64,000 nucleotides of DNA from Sphingomonas caeni (GCF_026013415.1 NZ_JAPDOK010000011.1:1-64000), one strand, 5' to 3'; positions 31,308 through 40,281 are shown, counted from the first letter of the stretch. Notes: generated from the sequence alone by a model not told the origin. Made by a program: numbers and translations.

Positions 31308-32681
31308 ATGGCGGAAGCGCGGGTCTTGGAAGCGGGTGAAGTGACGGCGGTATCGAAGGCCTGGACGCATGTGCGCGCGAATCTGCGCCGCTCGGCGGGC
31401 CAGCGGCTGTTCGACCAGTGGCTCAAGCCGGTGGTGCTGGTCGAATCGAGCACCATCGACTCGATTCGCCTCGGCCTGCCGTCCGCCTTCCTGACGCAGT
31501 GGGTGCGCAACCATTATGCCGAGCGGCTGCTGCTCGAATTCAAGGCGGTGCTGCCGTCGGTGACCGCCGTGTCGATCGACACGATCTCGGACGAGCCGAA
31601 GCGCGTGGTGACCGCCGAGGACCGGCCCGCGATCCCGCTCGCGCCGCCCGCCGAGCGTCCGGTCTTCGATCCGCGCTTCACCTTCGACCGGTTCGTGACC
31701 GACGCCTCGAACCGGGTGGCGTTCAACGCCGCGCGTTCGCTCGCCGGCGCGGGCGATCCGGTGTTCAGCCCGCTCTATCTCCATTCGGGTACCGGGCAGG
31801 GCAAGACCCATCTGATGCACGCGATCGGGCACGAGTTCCTCGCCGCCAATCCGATGGCGACCGCGATCTACATGCCCGCCGAGCGCTTCATGTTCGAGTT
31901 CGTCCAGGCGCTGCGCGCGAAGGACACGCATGCTTTCAAGACGCGGCTTCGCGGGGTCGATCTGCTGATGATCGACGACCTCCAGTTCATCGGCGGCAAG
32001 GATTCGACGCAGGAGGAATTCTTCCACACGGTCAATGAGTTCATGAACTCGGGCAAGCGTCTGGTGATCGCCGCGGACCGCGCGCCCCAGGCGCTCGAGG
32101 GTTTCGAGACGCGGCTCGCGGGCCGGCTGGGCTCGGGGCTGGTCGCCGACATCAAGGTGCCCGAGCTCGACCTGCGCCGCGCGATCGTGCAGCGCAAGCT
32201 CGAGGACATGCCGCGGGTCGCGATGCCGGCGGAAGTGATCGAGCTGCTCGCCGCGCGGATCACCACCAATGTCCGCGAACTCGAAGGCGCGCTCAACCGG
32301 CTCGTCGCCTATGCCCAGCTCAACAGCGAGGCGATCACGATCGACTTTGCGACGGTGACGCTGGGCGAGGTGCTGCGCAGCGTTCAGCGCCGCATCACCA
32401 TCGACGAGATCCAGCGCGCGGTCTCCGCCCATTTCGCGGTCAAGCAGATCGACCTGATTTCGGAACGCCGCGCCGTTGCGATCGCGCGCCCGCGCCAGAT
32501 TGCGATGTATCTGGCGAAGCGGCTGACGACTCGCTCACTTCCCGAGATCGGGCGCAAGTTCGGCAACCGCGACCATTCGACGGTGATCCATGCCGTCCGC
32601 CGGATCGAGGATCTGCGCGGCAAGGACAGCGAGATCGACAGCGCGGTGCGCACGCTGATGCGGCAGCTCGAGAGCGCCTGA
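31308..32681 (+). CDS. dnaA: chromosomal replication initiator protein DnaA
   Basis: 457 aa from the ATG at 31,308; an in-frame GTG at 31,296 lies inside the ribosome site AAGGAGGGG, so the ATG is favoured, though the spacing is long. Domain I covers roughly residues 1-85. The AAA+ domain has Walker A HSGTGQGKTHLMHAIGHE, Walker B DLLMIDDLQFIGGK and arginine-rich box VII (RLGSGLVADIKVPEL). Domain IV ends with the DnaA-box-binding GNRDHSTVIHAVRRIEDL. It binds origin DNA and opens it with ATP. Confidence 0.97.
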   Translation: MAEARVLEAGEVTAVSKAWTHVRANLRRSAGQRLFDQWLKPVVLVESSTIDSIRLGLPSAFLTQWVRNHYAERLLLEFKAVLPSVTAVSIDTISDEPKRVVTAEDRPAIPLAPPAERPVFDPRFTFDRFVTDASNRVAFNAARSLAGAGDPVFSPLYLHSGTGQGKTHLMHAIGHEFLAANPMATAIYMPAERFMFEFVQALRAKDTHAFKTRLRGVDLLMIDDLQFIGGKDSTQEEFFHTVNEFMNSGKRLVIAADRAPQALEGFETRLAGRLGSGLVADIKVPELDLRRAIVQRKLEDMPRVAMPAEVIELLAARITTNVRELEGALNRLVAYAQLNSEAITIDFATVTLGEVLRSVQRRITIDEIQRAVSAHFAVKQIDLISERRAVAIARPRQIAMYLAKRLTTRSLPEIGRKFGNRDHSTVIHAVRRIEDLRGKDSEIDSAVRTLMRQLESA

Positions 32682-32930
32682 GGCGCCGACTGCCTTCCTG
32701 CCCCTCCGGGGGTGGGGGCGGGGTGGAGGAGACGAGAGCGGGGCAACGCTAGGGTCACGCCTCCACCCCGCTGCCGGTTGCATCGATATTCAGCCCAGGG
32801 CGGCCTGCAAATGGCGGTTGTCCGCGCTTCCGGTGCTCACGTGCTTGAGCACGCTGCGCTCCGGGTCACGGCCAACCACCATTTTCGACTCGCCCTGACC
32901 TGAATCTCGACGCAACCGCGCCCCTTGGCC
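32682..32930. other. intergenic region with long inverted repeat
   Basis: The 249 bases between dnaA and the convergent lipoprotein gene contain CGGGGTGGAGG (32719-32729) and its exact complement CCTCCACCCCG (32760-32770) around a 30-base loop. No T-run follows, so it is not a classic intrinsic terminator, but it may end both convergent transcripts. Nothing else is recognisable. Confidence 0.5.
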
Positions 32931-33974
32931 TCAGGGAATGATCCGGAAGAAATAGGTGTAGCTGCGCGCGGACCCGTTCACGCCGACGTTCGCGATCGTC
33001 ACGTCGTAGAAGGTGTTGGTCTTGAGCCCCGTCACCTTCCACTGGAGATTGTTGGGCAGGCCGAAGCCGTCATTGTCGAAGGCGATCTGGCTGACCGCGA
33101 GCGTGCCGGCGCCGCGTTCGCGGACGGTGATCGTGGCGGCGGAGAAGTTGACGGTGGCGTTGGTGCCGAAGGCGCTGTTCTTGTTGGCGAGGACGCCGAA
33201 GGAGAAGAGCGCGCCGTTGGCGAAATAGCGCGCCGGGTAGTCCTCATAGGGATAGGCGACGAAGTCGGGCAGGCTCGCGGGGGTGGCCTGGCTGGTGTTG
33301 ATCACCTTGAGCGCGGAGGCGTCGGCCTTGTTCGAGAGCTGGTAGCGCCCGGCGACGCGGCCATAGGCGATAGTGCTCAGGAACGGATAGAGCAGCCACC
33401 GCCTGTGGCCGACGCTGTTGAGGACGAGATTATCGACGTCGGTCAGCCAGCCGATCACGATATCGTCGTTGCGCGTGTAGGACAGGCCCGAGCCGAGCCC
33501 GATATAGAGGTTGCTCTGCGCCGAGGCGTTGGCGCCGGCGGCGGTGTAGCAGTTCCAGCTGGTCGGGGGCGTGTGGCTGAGCGCGCCATTTGCGGCCTGC
33601 ATCAGCGCCGACTGCATCTCGTCGGCCTCCTCGGCGGTGGCGTAGGCGACCGGGGGCAGGCGGTGAAAGGCGCGGATATTGTTGAGCACCGCGAGCACCC
33701 GCTGGCCGACCTCGGGCTTGAGGATGCCCGCGCGGCAGATCGAGAGATCGGGCTGGACCGAATAGAGCGTCGCGATCGAGCCGAAGAATTCGGACCCGTT
33801 GGCGGGCTCGGTCGAGGAGGGCGTTGGGGTCGGGGTTGCGCCCGGGGTCGGCGTGGGGGTGGGCGTCGGGGTGACGATCACGCCACCTCCGCCGCCGCCG
33901 CTCTCGAGAGAACCGCTCCCGCCGCTGCACGCGACGGCGAAGGAGGCAAGCAGCAGGGGGACGAGTTTACGCAT
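32931..33974 (-). CDS. CAP/SCP-like domain lipoprotein
   Basis: 347 aa from the ATG at 33,974. The signal peptide ends in a lipobox (LLASFAVACSGG, Cys near residue 16), followed by a Gly run and a Thr-Pro linker (residues about 30-55). The globular domain begins near residue 95 with VLNNIRAFHRLPPVAYATAE, has LSHTPPTSWNC and RRWLLYPFLSTIAYG: the CAP (cysteine-rich secretory) pattern including the HTPP histidine. Bacterial CAP lipoproteins are exported and of varied, mostly unknown function. It is convergent with dnaA. Confidence 0.75.
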   Translation of the reverse strand: MRKLVPLLLASFAVACSGGSGSLESGGGGGGVIVTPTPTPTPTPGATPTPTPSSTEPANGSEFFGSIATLYSVQPDLSICRAGILKPEVGQRVLAVLNNIRAFHRLPPVAYATAEEADEMQSALMQAANGALSHTPPTSWNCYTAAGANASAQSNLYIGLGSGLSYTRNDDIVIGWLTDVDNLVLNSVGHRRWLLYPFLSTIAYGRVAGRYQLSNKADASALKVINTSQATPASLPDFVAYPYEDYPARYFANGALFSFGVLANKNSAFGTNATVNFSAATITVRERGAGTLAVSQIAFDNDGFGLPNNLQWKVTGLKTNTFYDVTIANVGVNGSARSYTYFFRIIP

Positions 33975-34025
33975 CGATACTCTCGATGCGATGAAGCGCT
34001 TGGGGCTGGTGATGGTTCCAAATGT

Positions 34026-34053
34026 CGTCATCCCGGCTTTCGCCGGGATGACG
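34026..34053. repeat. REP-like hairpin between lipoprotein gene and trpS
   Basis: CGTCATCCCGGC (34026-34037) and GCCGGGATGACG (34042-34053) form a perfect 12-bp stem with a 4-base loop just past the trpS stop. GCCGGGATGACG recurs alone at 38,228, so this is a dispersed palindrome that may double as a terminator. Confidence 0.65.
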
Positions 34054-34061
34054 AACGTTAT

Positions 34062-35051
34062 TCAGACCTGCAGCCCGACCGCCTCCTGCGCGGCGCGGAG
34101 GGTTGGGGCGGCGAGCGTTTGGGCCTTTGCCGCCCCCTTGGCGAGCTCCGCGCCGACGTGCGCCCGGTCATTGTGCATGCGCACCAGCCGATCGCGGATC
34201 GGCCCCAGCACCGAGATGGCGAGGTCCGCCAATGCGGGCTTGAGCGCGCCGAAGCCCTTGCCGGCGAACTCCTCGACCACCGATTGCGGCTCGCGGTCCG
34301 ATAGCGCGGCGAAGATCGTCACGAGGTTCTTCGCCTCGGGGCGGCCTTCGAGCGCGTCGAAGCTGTCGGGGAGGACGTCGGGGTCCGACTTGGCCTTGCG
34401 GAACTTGGCGGCGATCGTGTCGTCATCGTCGCTGAGGTTGACGCGCGACAGGTCCGACGGGTCGGACTTGGACATCTTCGCGCTGCCGTCGCGCAGGCTC
34501 ATGATCCTGGGCGCGGCCTTGCTGATCAGCGCGTCGGGCAGCGGGAAGAGATCGACATTGAAGTCGAGGTTGAACTTGGTGGCGATGTCGCGCGCGAGCT
34601 CGAGATGCTGGCGCTGGTCCTCGCCCACCGGCACATGGGTCGCCTTGTAGACGAGCACGTCGGCGGCCTGGAGCACCGGATAGTCGAACAGGGCGACGCT
34701 CGCGCCCTCGCGGTTCTTGCCGGCCTTGTCCTTCCACTGCGTCATGCGGCTCAGCCAGCCCATCCGGGCGGTGCCGTTGAGGATCCAGCACAATTCGGCA
34801 TGCGCGGGGACGCGCGCCTGGTTGAACAGGATCGAGCGGTCGTCGATGCCGGCGGCGAGCAGGGTCGCTGCCATCTCGATCGTCGAATTGGCGAGTTCCT
34901 GCGGGCTGACGGTGCCGGTCAGCGCATGGAGATCGGCCAGGAAGAACAGGCATTCCCCCTGGTCCTGCATCGCCACCCAGTTCTTGATCGCCCCCAGATA
35001 GTTGCCGAGATGCAGATTGCCGGTGGTCTGGATGCCTGAAACGACTCGCAT
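34062..35051 (-). CDS. trpS: tryptophanyl-tRNA synthetase
   Basis: 329 aa from the ATG at 35,051, normal length. VVSGIQTTGNLHLGNYLGAI holds the HIGH-like motif (HLGN); SAKMSKSDPSD is KMSKS. FLADLHALTG and DNATTER-type contacts (GEDQRQHLELARDIA) are typical. It charges tRNA-Trp in the cytoplasm. It starts two bases after murJ, so the two are co-transcribed, an order common in alphaproteobacteria. Confidence 0.96.
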   Translation of the reverse strand: MRVVSGIQTTGNLHLGNYLGAIKNWVAMQDQGECLFFLADLHALTGTVSPQELANSTIEMAATLLAAGIDDRSILFNQARVPAHAELCWILNGTARMGWLSRMTQWKDKAGKNREGASVALFDYPVLQAADVLVYKATHVPVGEDQRQHLELARDIATKFNLDFNVDLFPLPDALISKAAPRIMSLRDGSAKMSKSDPSDLSRVNLSDDDDTIAAKFRKAKSDPDVLPDSFDALEGRPEAKNLVTIFAALSDREPQSVVEEFAGKGFGALKPALADLAISVLGPIRDRLVRMHNDRAHVGAELAKGAAKAQTLAAPTLRAAQEAVGLQV

Positions 35052-35053
35052 GC

Positions 35054-36637
35054 TTATTCCTGTATCCCATCGCTGGGTTTGCGACGCCTGATCAGCGCGG
35101 TGATGTCGCTGATCAGGAAGGCGCGGGTGACGAAGCAGGCGACGCCATAGATGGCGACGCCGCCCGATACCAGCGCCGCCAAAGCGGCGTAGCGCTGCCA
35201 CATCATGCCCGACAGCCACGGATCGAGCAGCCGGTCGAAGCCCCAGACCGCGCCGCCCATCAGCAGCGCCGCGAGCGCGAGGCGGGGGAGGCGGCGGCGG
35301 AGCTGCGCATCGGCCTTGAAATGGCCGCGCTTCACCAGCGTGACGTACAGCATCCAGACATTGACCGACGATGAGAGCGCGGTCGCGAGCGGCGGGCCGA
35401 CATGGCCGATGGTGGGGATGAGGATCGCATTGGCCGCGATGTTCACCCCGACCGACCAGATCGCGTAGCGCACCGGCGTACGGGTATCGTGGCGCGCGTA
35501 GTAACCGGGGGTGAGGACCTTCACCATGACATAGGAGGGCAGGCCGAGCGAGAAGCCCGCGAGCGCGAGCGAGCAGAGGCGCGCGTCCTCGGCATCGAAC
35601 TGGCCGTACTGGAACAGGCCGCGCACGATCGGCTCGGCGGCGACGATCAGCGCGACCATCGCGGGGAGCGTCAAGAACAGCGCGAGCTCGATCCCGCGAT
35701 TCTGCGTCTCCATCGCCTCGGCCTCGCGGCCCGTGGTGAGCAGGCGCGAGACGGTGGGGAGCAGGATGGTGCCGAGCCCGATGCCGATCATGCCCAGCGG
35801 GAGCTGGTTCACCCGGTCGGCATAATAGATGTAGCTGAGCGAGCCCGCGGTCAGCAGATAGCCCGCGAGCGCGCTCGAGATCAGCAGGTTGATCTGCGAC
35901 GCGCCCGCGCCCGCCGCGGCGGGGAGGATCTGCTTCATCAGGCTCCTGACCTCGGGATTGAGGCGCGGGCGGCGCGGGCGGAGCGAAATGCCGGTGCCGC
36001 GGCAGGCCCAGGCGAGCCAGGCGAGCTGCATCGCGCCGCCCACGGGAATCGCGATCGCCTGGGCGCGCGCGGTTTCATACGGGTCGCCGTTGAAGAAGAT
36101 GAGGGCAGTGACCATCGCGATGTTGAGCAGCACCGGCGCGGCGGCATTCACCCAGAATTTGTCGAGCGAATTGAGGATCCCGCCGAGCAGCGAGGCGAGG
36201 CTGATCAGCATCAGATAGGGGATGGTGATCCGCGACAGCTGGACCGCGAAGGCGAACTGGTCCGGGGTGGGGTGCTGCTTGGTGAAGCCGCCCGAGATCG
36301 CCCAGGTGAGCGGCCAGGCCGCGGCGAGCATCACCGCGGTCAGCACCAGCAGGATCACGAACAGCACCGCCAGCGCCTGCTCGGCAAAGGCGAGGCCGGC
36401 GGGGAGGCCACCGTCCTCGTTCACCTTGCGGTTGAACATCGGGATGAAGGCGGCGGAGAAGGCGCCCTCCGCGAAGAGGGCGCGGAACATGTTGGGCAGG
36501 CGGAAGGCGACGGTGAACGCGTCCGACGCGAAATTCGCCCCGACATAGCGCGCCTGGAGCGAATCGCGGACCAAAGCGAGCAAACGGCTGGCGAGCGTGA
36601 GCCCGCCAACCGATCCAAGCGTGCGGACGAGTTTCAT
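35054..36637 (-). CDS. murJ: lipid II flippase
   Basis: 527 aa MurJ/MviN of the MATE-like MOP superfamily, with about 14 spans. The N-terminus LGSVGGLTLASRLLALVRDS carries the essential first-helix Arg and the conserved RD; SDAFTVAFRLPNMFRALFAE and GAFSAAFIPMFNRK follow. It flips lipid II to the periplasm for peptidoglycan synthesis. It is the first gene of a murJ-trpS pair, with its promoter in the repeat-containing gap to secB. Confidence 0.95.
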   Translation of the reverse strand: MKLVRTLGSVGGLTLASRLLALVRDSLQARYVGANFASDAFTVAFRLPNMFRALFAEGAFSAAFIPMFNRKVNEDGGLPAGLAFAEQALAVLFVILLVLTAVMLAAAWPLTWAISGGFTKQHPTPDQFAFAVQLSRITIPYLMLISLASLLGGILNSLDKFWVNAAAPVLLNIAMVTALIFFNGDPYETARAQAIAIPVGGAMQLAWLAWACRGTGISLRPRRPRLNPEVRSLMKQILPAAAGAGASQINLLISSALAGYLLTAGSLSYIYYADRVNQLPLGMIGIGLGTILLPTVSRLLTTGREAEAMETQNRGIELALFLTLPAMVALIVAAEPIVRGLFQYGQFDAEDARLCSLALAGFSLGLPSYVMVKVLTPGYYARHDTRTPVRYAIWSVGVNIAANAILIPTIGHVGPPLATALSSSVNVWMLYVTLVKRGHFKADAQLRRRLPRLALAALLMGGAVWGFDRLLDPWLSGMMWQRYAALAALVSGGVAIYGVACFVTRAFLISDITALIRRRKPSDGIQE

Positions 36638-36659
36638 GGCGTGGTGCTCAACTCAAACC

Positions 36660-36750
36660 CCGTTCGGGCTGAGCTTGTCGAAGCCCGCCCCTCCGCTCGC
36701 GAGGGTTTCGCCCGTGGAGAACCGCCCTTCGACAAGCTCAGGGCGAACGG
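36660..36750. repeat. REP-like inverted repeat, 24-bp arms (copy 1)
   Basis: The arm at 36660-36683 (GGGCTGAGCTTGTCGAAG core) and the arm at 36727-36750 (CTTCGACAAGCTCAGG core) are complementary at 22 of 24 bases around a 43-base loop. The same arms recur at 39,561-39,682. It lies between murJ and secB. Confidence 0.85.
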
Positions 36751-36792
36751 TTGGGGGGGAGGCCCGCATGACGGATACTCCCCCCATCCGTT

Positions 36793-37290
36793 TCAGGCCG
36801 TGCCTTCGGCCCCGGCGGCCTCGGCGGCGGCGCGCTGCTCGAGCTGCGCCTGATAGATGCCGTTGAAATCGAGCGGCTCGAGCATCAGCGGCGGGAAGCT
36901 GCCGTCGCGGACGGCGTCGGCGAGGACGCGGCGCGCGAAGGGGAAGAGGATGCGCGGGCCTTCCGAGAGCAGGAAGGGTTCGATCGCCTCGGCGGGCACG
37001 TTGCGCAGCCCGAAAAGCCCGGCATAGGAGAGATCGACCAGGAAGGCGACCTGACCCTCATGCTCGGCCTTGACCTCGATCTTGAGGACCACCTCGAACA
37101 CTTCCTCGCCGACCTGGGCCGAAGCAATGTTGAACTGCACGTCCACCTTCGGGGTGATCTGGGTCTGATAGATGGCGGGCGCGTTCGGGTTCTCGAACGA
37201 GAAATCCTTCACATATTGCGTGATAACGCCGACCGCCGGGGCGGTATCTTCGCCATTGGCATAGGGCTCGGCAGCGGTCTCGTCGGCCAT
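36793..37290 (-). CDS. secB: protein-export chaperone SecB
   Basis: 165 aa. VITQYVKDFSFENPNAPAIY is the SecB N-terminal signature; VVLKIEVKAEHEGQVAFLVD and LFPFARRVLADAVRDGSFPP are the conserved core and SecA-binding region. It keeps Sec precursors unfolded and delivers them to SecA. It is divergent from the Tim44-like gene at 37,466; secB beside timA is conserved in alphaproteobacteria. The start has GAAT/GGACGA upstream, a weak ribosome site. Confidence 0.95.
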   Translation of the reverse strand: MADETAAEPYANGEDTAPAVGVITQYVKDFSFENPNAPAIYQTQITPKVDVQFNIASAQVGEEVFEVVLKIEVKAEHEGQVAFLVDLSYAGLFGLRNVPAEAIEPFLLSEGPRILFPFARRVLADAVRDGSFPPLMLEPLDFNGIYQAQLEQRAAAEAAGAEGTA

Positions 37291-37465
37291 CGTAATTCGT
37301 CCTTCGTTTACGGATAATTCGCGCTTCCCGCGCGTTCGTGCGAGCGCCGCGCCTAGCAGGGGTGCGGCAGGGTTTCAACGGGCGGTTAAAGGTGTTGGGT
37401 CAAGGCTATTTGAAACCATATGCGCTTAGCCCTATGTATAGTGCCCGCGTAGCGTTGGAGGTCCG

Positions 37466-38107
37466 GTGATTTACATTGTTCTGTTCGCGATGGTGGCCGG
37501 TTTCCTGGCGCTGCGTCTCTACGCGGTGCTCGGCAAGCGCACCGGTCACGAGCAGCCCCTGCCCAAGCCCGCGGACGAGCGCATGGTGCCGCCATTGCCG
37601 CGCACGATCGACGTGGTCCCGGAGGTCCGCGAGACCGGCGGCCGCACGATCGAATCGGGCGCCGAGACCGGCCTGCGCGCGGTGATCGCCGCCGATCCGA
37701 GCTTCGACGTCGCCCAGTTCGTCGATGGCGCCAAGGCCGCCTATCGCATGATCCTCGAAGCCTTTTGGAAGGGCGATGTCGAGACGCTGACCTGGCTGGT
37801 CGAGGAGGATGTCCGCGAGGGCTTCTCCGAGGCGATCGCCGAGCGCGAGGCGCAGGGTCATGTCCTCGAGAACCGCCTGATCGTGATCGAGCGCGCGCTG
37901 ATCGCCGAGGCCTCGGTCGAGGGCAAGGTGGCGCGGATCACGGTGCGCTTCGACGCCGATATCGCTTCGGTGACGCGCGATCAGGAGGGCAATCTGGTCG
38001 CCGGCTCGATGACCGACGCGGTCGAGGCGCACGACGCCTGGACCTTCGCGCGCCACCTGAAGAGCGACGATCCCAACTGGAAGCTGGTCGAGACCGACGA
38101 GGCCTGA
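37466..38107 (+). CDS. timA: Tim44/TimA-family adaptor protein
   Basis: 213 aa starting at a GTG with GGAGG nearby. One N-terminal membrane anchor (IYIVLFAMVAGFLALRLYAV) is followed by a short Pro-rich linker and a Tim44-like domain from about residue 75 (FVDGAKAAYRMILEAFWKGD, HVLENRLIVIERALIAEAS). The fold resembles mitochondrial Tim44. In alphaproteobacteria it is a membrane protein of uncertain role near secB and mltA. It ends before a long palindrome and mltA. Confidence 0.88.
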   Translation: MIYIVLFAMVAGFLALRLYAVLGKRTGHEQPLPKPADERMVPPLPRTIDVVPEVRETGGRTIESGAETGLRAVIAADPSFDVAQFVDGAKAAYRMILEAFWKGDVETLTWLVEEDVREGFSEAIAEREAQGHVLENRLIVIERALIAEASVEGKVARITVRFDADIASVTRDQEGNLVAGSMTDAVEAHDAWTFARHLKSDDPNWKLVETDEA

Positions 38108-38138
38108 GGCTTCGGCTTCTCCACTCCCGGATAATCAC

Positions 38139-38216
38139 CGTGCTCCGGCGAAGGCCGGAGCCCTGGCCGCAACCGGCTTACGCGCAACCCAACGCTCCGG
38201 CCTTCGCCGGAGCACG
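38139..38216. repeat. perfect 22-bp inverted repeat (REP-like, GGCGAAGGCC class)
   Basis: The arm at 38139-38160 (core GCTCCGGCGAAGGCCGGAG) is exactly complementary to 38195-38216 around a 34-base loop, and each arm is itself nearly palindromic. A loose GCCGGGATGACG copy follows at 38,228-38,239. It sits between timA and mltA. Confidence 0.85.
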
Positions 38217-38282
38217 AGTGCGCTTTCGCCGGGATGACGATCGGGTATAGGCAAAGCGAGGCTGGCGGTTCGGGAGGAAGTT

Positions 38283-39548
38283 ATGCGCGTCTGGGGCTTG
38301 ATCGCGCTGGGGGTCCTGCTGAGCGGATGCGCCGGCACCGTGGTGCCGCCCTATGTCGAGCGCGGCGCGCCGCCGGTTCAGCGTTCCACCGATATTCCCG
38401 CCAACGATCTGCCCGCGCGCCAGCCGACTCCGGCGGTGCCGCTCGCGCCGGTCACCGCGCCGCCGGTCGCGGCGGGAACGGCGAGCGCCGCCAAGGCGGG
38501 GGTGATCGCCGGACCGCCGGTCGACAGCCTGCCGATCAACCAGGCCAATGCCGAACGCGCGCTGACCGCCTACCGGCTGAGTTGCGGCACGCTCCAGCGG
38601 CGGACCGATGCGTCGGGGCTGACGCGCGGAAGCGACTGGGCCGAATCGTGCGCCGCCGCGCAGAGCTGGCCCGCGCGCGACGCCCCCGCATTCTTCGCGC
38701 ACTATTTCGAGGCGGTGCAGATCGGCGACGGCAAGGCCTTCGCGACCGGCTATTACGAGCCCGAGATCGCCGGATCGCGCGAGCGGCGGCCGGGCTATGA
38801 GGTGCCGATCTACGGCAAGCCCGACGATCTGGTCGAAGTCGATCTCGGGCTCTTTTCCGACGCGCTCAAGGGGAAGCGCATCCGCGGGCGCGTCGAGGGG
38901 CAGGCGTTCGTCCCCTATTATGACCGCGCCGCGATCGAGGAAGGCGCGCTGCACGGCCGCGCCCCGGTGATCGCCTGGGCGGCCGATCCGGTCGAGATGT
39001 TCTTCCTCCAGGTCCAGGGTTCGGGGCGGCTGCGGCTGCCCGACGGCGGGGTGATGCGGATCGGCTATGCGGGGCAGAATGGCCGCGACTATACCGGCAT
39101 CGGCAAGCTGATGCGCGACCGCGGGCTGCTCGCCCCCGGCCAGGCCTCGATGCAGGGGATCATGGGCTGGCTGCGCGACCATCCCGACGAGGGCCGCGCG
39201 ATCATGCGCGAGAATAAGAGCTTCGTGTTCTTCAGCGAGCTTCGCGGGGCGGGGCCGCTGGGCGCGCTGGGGCATCCGGTAGTCGGCTGGGTGAGCGCGG
39301 CGGCCGATCCGGCGTTCGTGCCGCTGGGCGCGCCGGTGTTCCTCTCGATGGACCGGACCGATGCGACGGGGCTGTGGGTGGCGCAGGATACCGGGGGGGC
39401 GATCAAGGGCGCCAACCGGTTCGACACCTTCTGGGGCGCGGGCGACGATGCGCGCGCGATCGCGGGGGGCATGTCGGCGCGGGGGACGGCGTGGCTGTTG
39501 CTGCCGCTGGGGACGGTCGATCGGCTCACGGCGACGCCGGTCCAGTGA
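38283..39548 (+). CDS. mltA: membrane-bound lytic murein transglycosylase A
   Basis: 421 aa lipoprotein (lipobox GVLLSGCAG, Cys near 17). A low-complexity Pro/Ala linker runs to about residue 80. The MltA domain has FATGYYEPEIAGSRERRPGY and VFVPYYDRAAIEEG-type segments; the 3D domain carries DPVEMFFLQVQGSGRLRLPD and, near the C-terminus, ATGLWVAQDTGGAIKGANRF with the catalytic Asp pair. It cleaves peptidoglycan with 1,6-anhydro end formation. The GAGGAAGTT ribosome site precedes the ATG. Confidence 0.95.
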   Translation: MRVWGLIALGVLLSGCAGTVVPPYVERGAPPVQRSTDIPANDLPARQPTPAVPLAPVTAPPVAAGTASAAKAGVIAGPPVDSLPINQANAERALTAYRLSCGTLQRRTDASGLTRGSDWAESCAAAQSWPARDAPAFFAHYFEAVQIGDGKAFATGYYEPEIAGSRERRPGYEVPIYGKPDDLVEVDLGLFSDALKGKRIRGRVEGQAFVPYYDRAAIEEGALHGRAPVIAWAADPVEMFFLQVQGSGRLRLPDGGVMRIGYAGQNGRDYTGIGKLMRDRGLLAPGQASMQGIMGWLRDHPDEGRAIMRENKSFVFFSELRGAGPLGALGHPVVGWVSAAADPAFVPLGAPVFLSMDRTDATGLWVAQDTGGAIKGANRFDTFWGAGDDARAIAGGMSARGTAWLLLPLGTVDRLTATPVQ

Positions 39549-39560
39549 TCTTCCAAAATT

Positions 39561-39682
39561 CCGTTCGCCCTGAGCTTGTCGAAGCCTGTCCTGAGCGACG
39601 CCGCAGGCGGCGTCGAAGGGGGCTGCCTTTTTCTCTTCGGCAGAGAAGAAGAACGGTGCTTCGACAAGCTCAGCACGAACGG
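39561..39682. repeat. REP-like inverted repeat, 24-bp arms (copy 2)
   Basis: Arms at 39561-39584 and 39659-39682 match those at 36,660-36,750. The 74-base interior holds a further hairpin (GACGCCGCAGGCGGCGTC) and CTCTTCGGCAGAGAAG. It fills the mltA-smr gap and ends 11 bases before the smr start. Confidence 0.85.
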
Positions 39683-39693
39683 GGAGAGTGGGG

Positions 39694-40281
39694 GTGACCC
39701 GCCGAAAGCTGGCGCCCGAGGAAGCGGCGCTGTGGGAACGCGTGATCGCGACGGTGACGCCGATGGCGAAGCCTGTGGCGGTGCCCGCCGCGGAACCCAA
39801 AGCGTTCCCCGGCGAAGGCCGGGGCCCAGTTGCAAGCGCTCCGAAACCGGACCCCGGTTTTCGCCGGGGAACGGCCGGGGCAGCACCGAAGCCCGTGCCG
39901 ACCAAGTCGCCCGGGAACACCCTCGATGGCTCCTGGGACAAGAACCTCTCCCGAGGCCTGATCTCCCCCGAAAGCTCGGTCGACCTCCACGGGCTCACCC
40001 TCGCGGGCGCATATGACCGCCTCGACCGCGGCCTTGCCGAAGCGATCGCGCGGGGCGACCGCGTCCTGCTCCTCGTCACCGGCAAGCCGCCGCGGCCGAC
40101 CTCCGAGCGCCCCTATGCGCGCGGCGCGATCCGGGCGGCGGTGGGGGATTGGCTGGCGGCGTCGCGGCATTCCTCCCGCATTGCCGCCGTCCGTGCGGCG
40201 CATCCGCGTCACGGTGGGACAGGTGCACTCTATATCGTGCTGCGGCGCGCAAAATCGATCGTTCCGAAACCGAAATCTTAA
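39694..40281 (+). CDS. Smr-domain protein with in-frame palindromic insertion
   Basis: 195 aa from the GTG at 39,694; family members begin TRRKLAPEEAALWERV, so the GTG six bases earlier is less likely. The C-terminal Smr domain has SVDLHGLTLAGAYDRLDRGL, LLLVTGKPPRP and HPRHGGTGALYIVLRR: the DxH and GxG motifs of MutS2-type Smr nucleases. Residues about 36-62 (AFPGEGRGPVASAP, DPGFRRGT) are encoded by a REP-like palindrome (39,803-39,873) inserted in frame in the linker. mltA-smr order is conserved in alphaproteobacteria. Confidence 0.85.
   Translation: MTRRKLAPEEAALWERVIATVTPMAKPVAVPAAEPKAFPGEGRGPVASAPKPDPGFRRGTAGAAPKPVPTKSPGNTLDGSWDKNLSRGLISPESSVDLHGLTLAGAYDRLDRGLAEAIARGDRVLLLVTGKPPRPTSERPYARGAIRAAVGDWLAASRHSSRIAAVRAAHPRHGGTGALYIVLRRAKSIVPKPKS
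39803..39873. repeat. palindromic element inside the smr coding sequence
   Basis: CGTTCCCCGGCGAA (39803-39816) is exactly complementary to TTCGCCGGGGAACG (39860-39873); the left arm continues as GGCCGGGGCCC, the same class as the intergenic repeat at 38,139. It is translated in frame in the Smr protein linker. Confidence 0.8.

Noticed and set aside
32712..32903. 63-aa frame after dnaA
   Set aside because: No ribosome site, no motif, and it covers a long inverted repeat.
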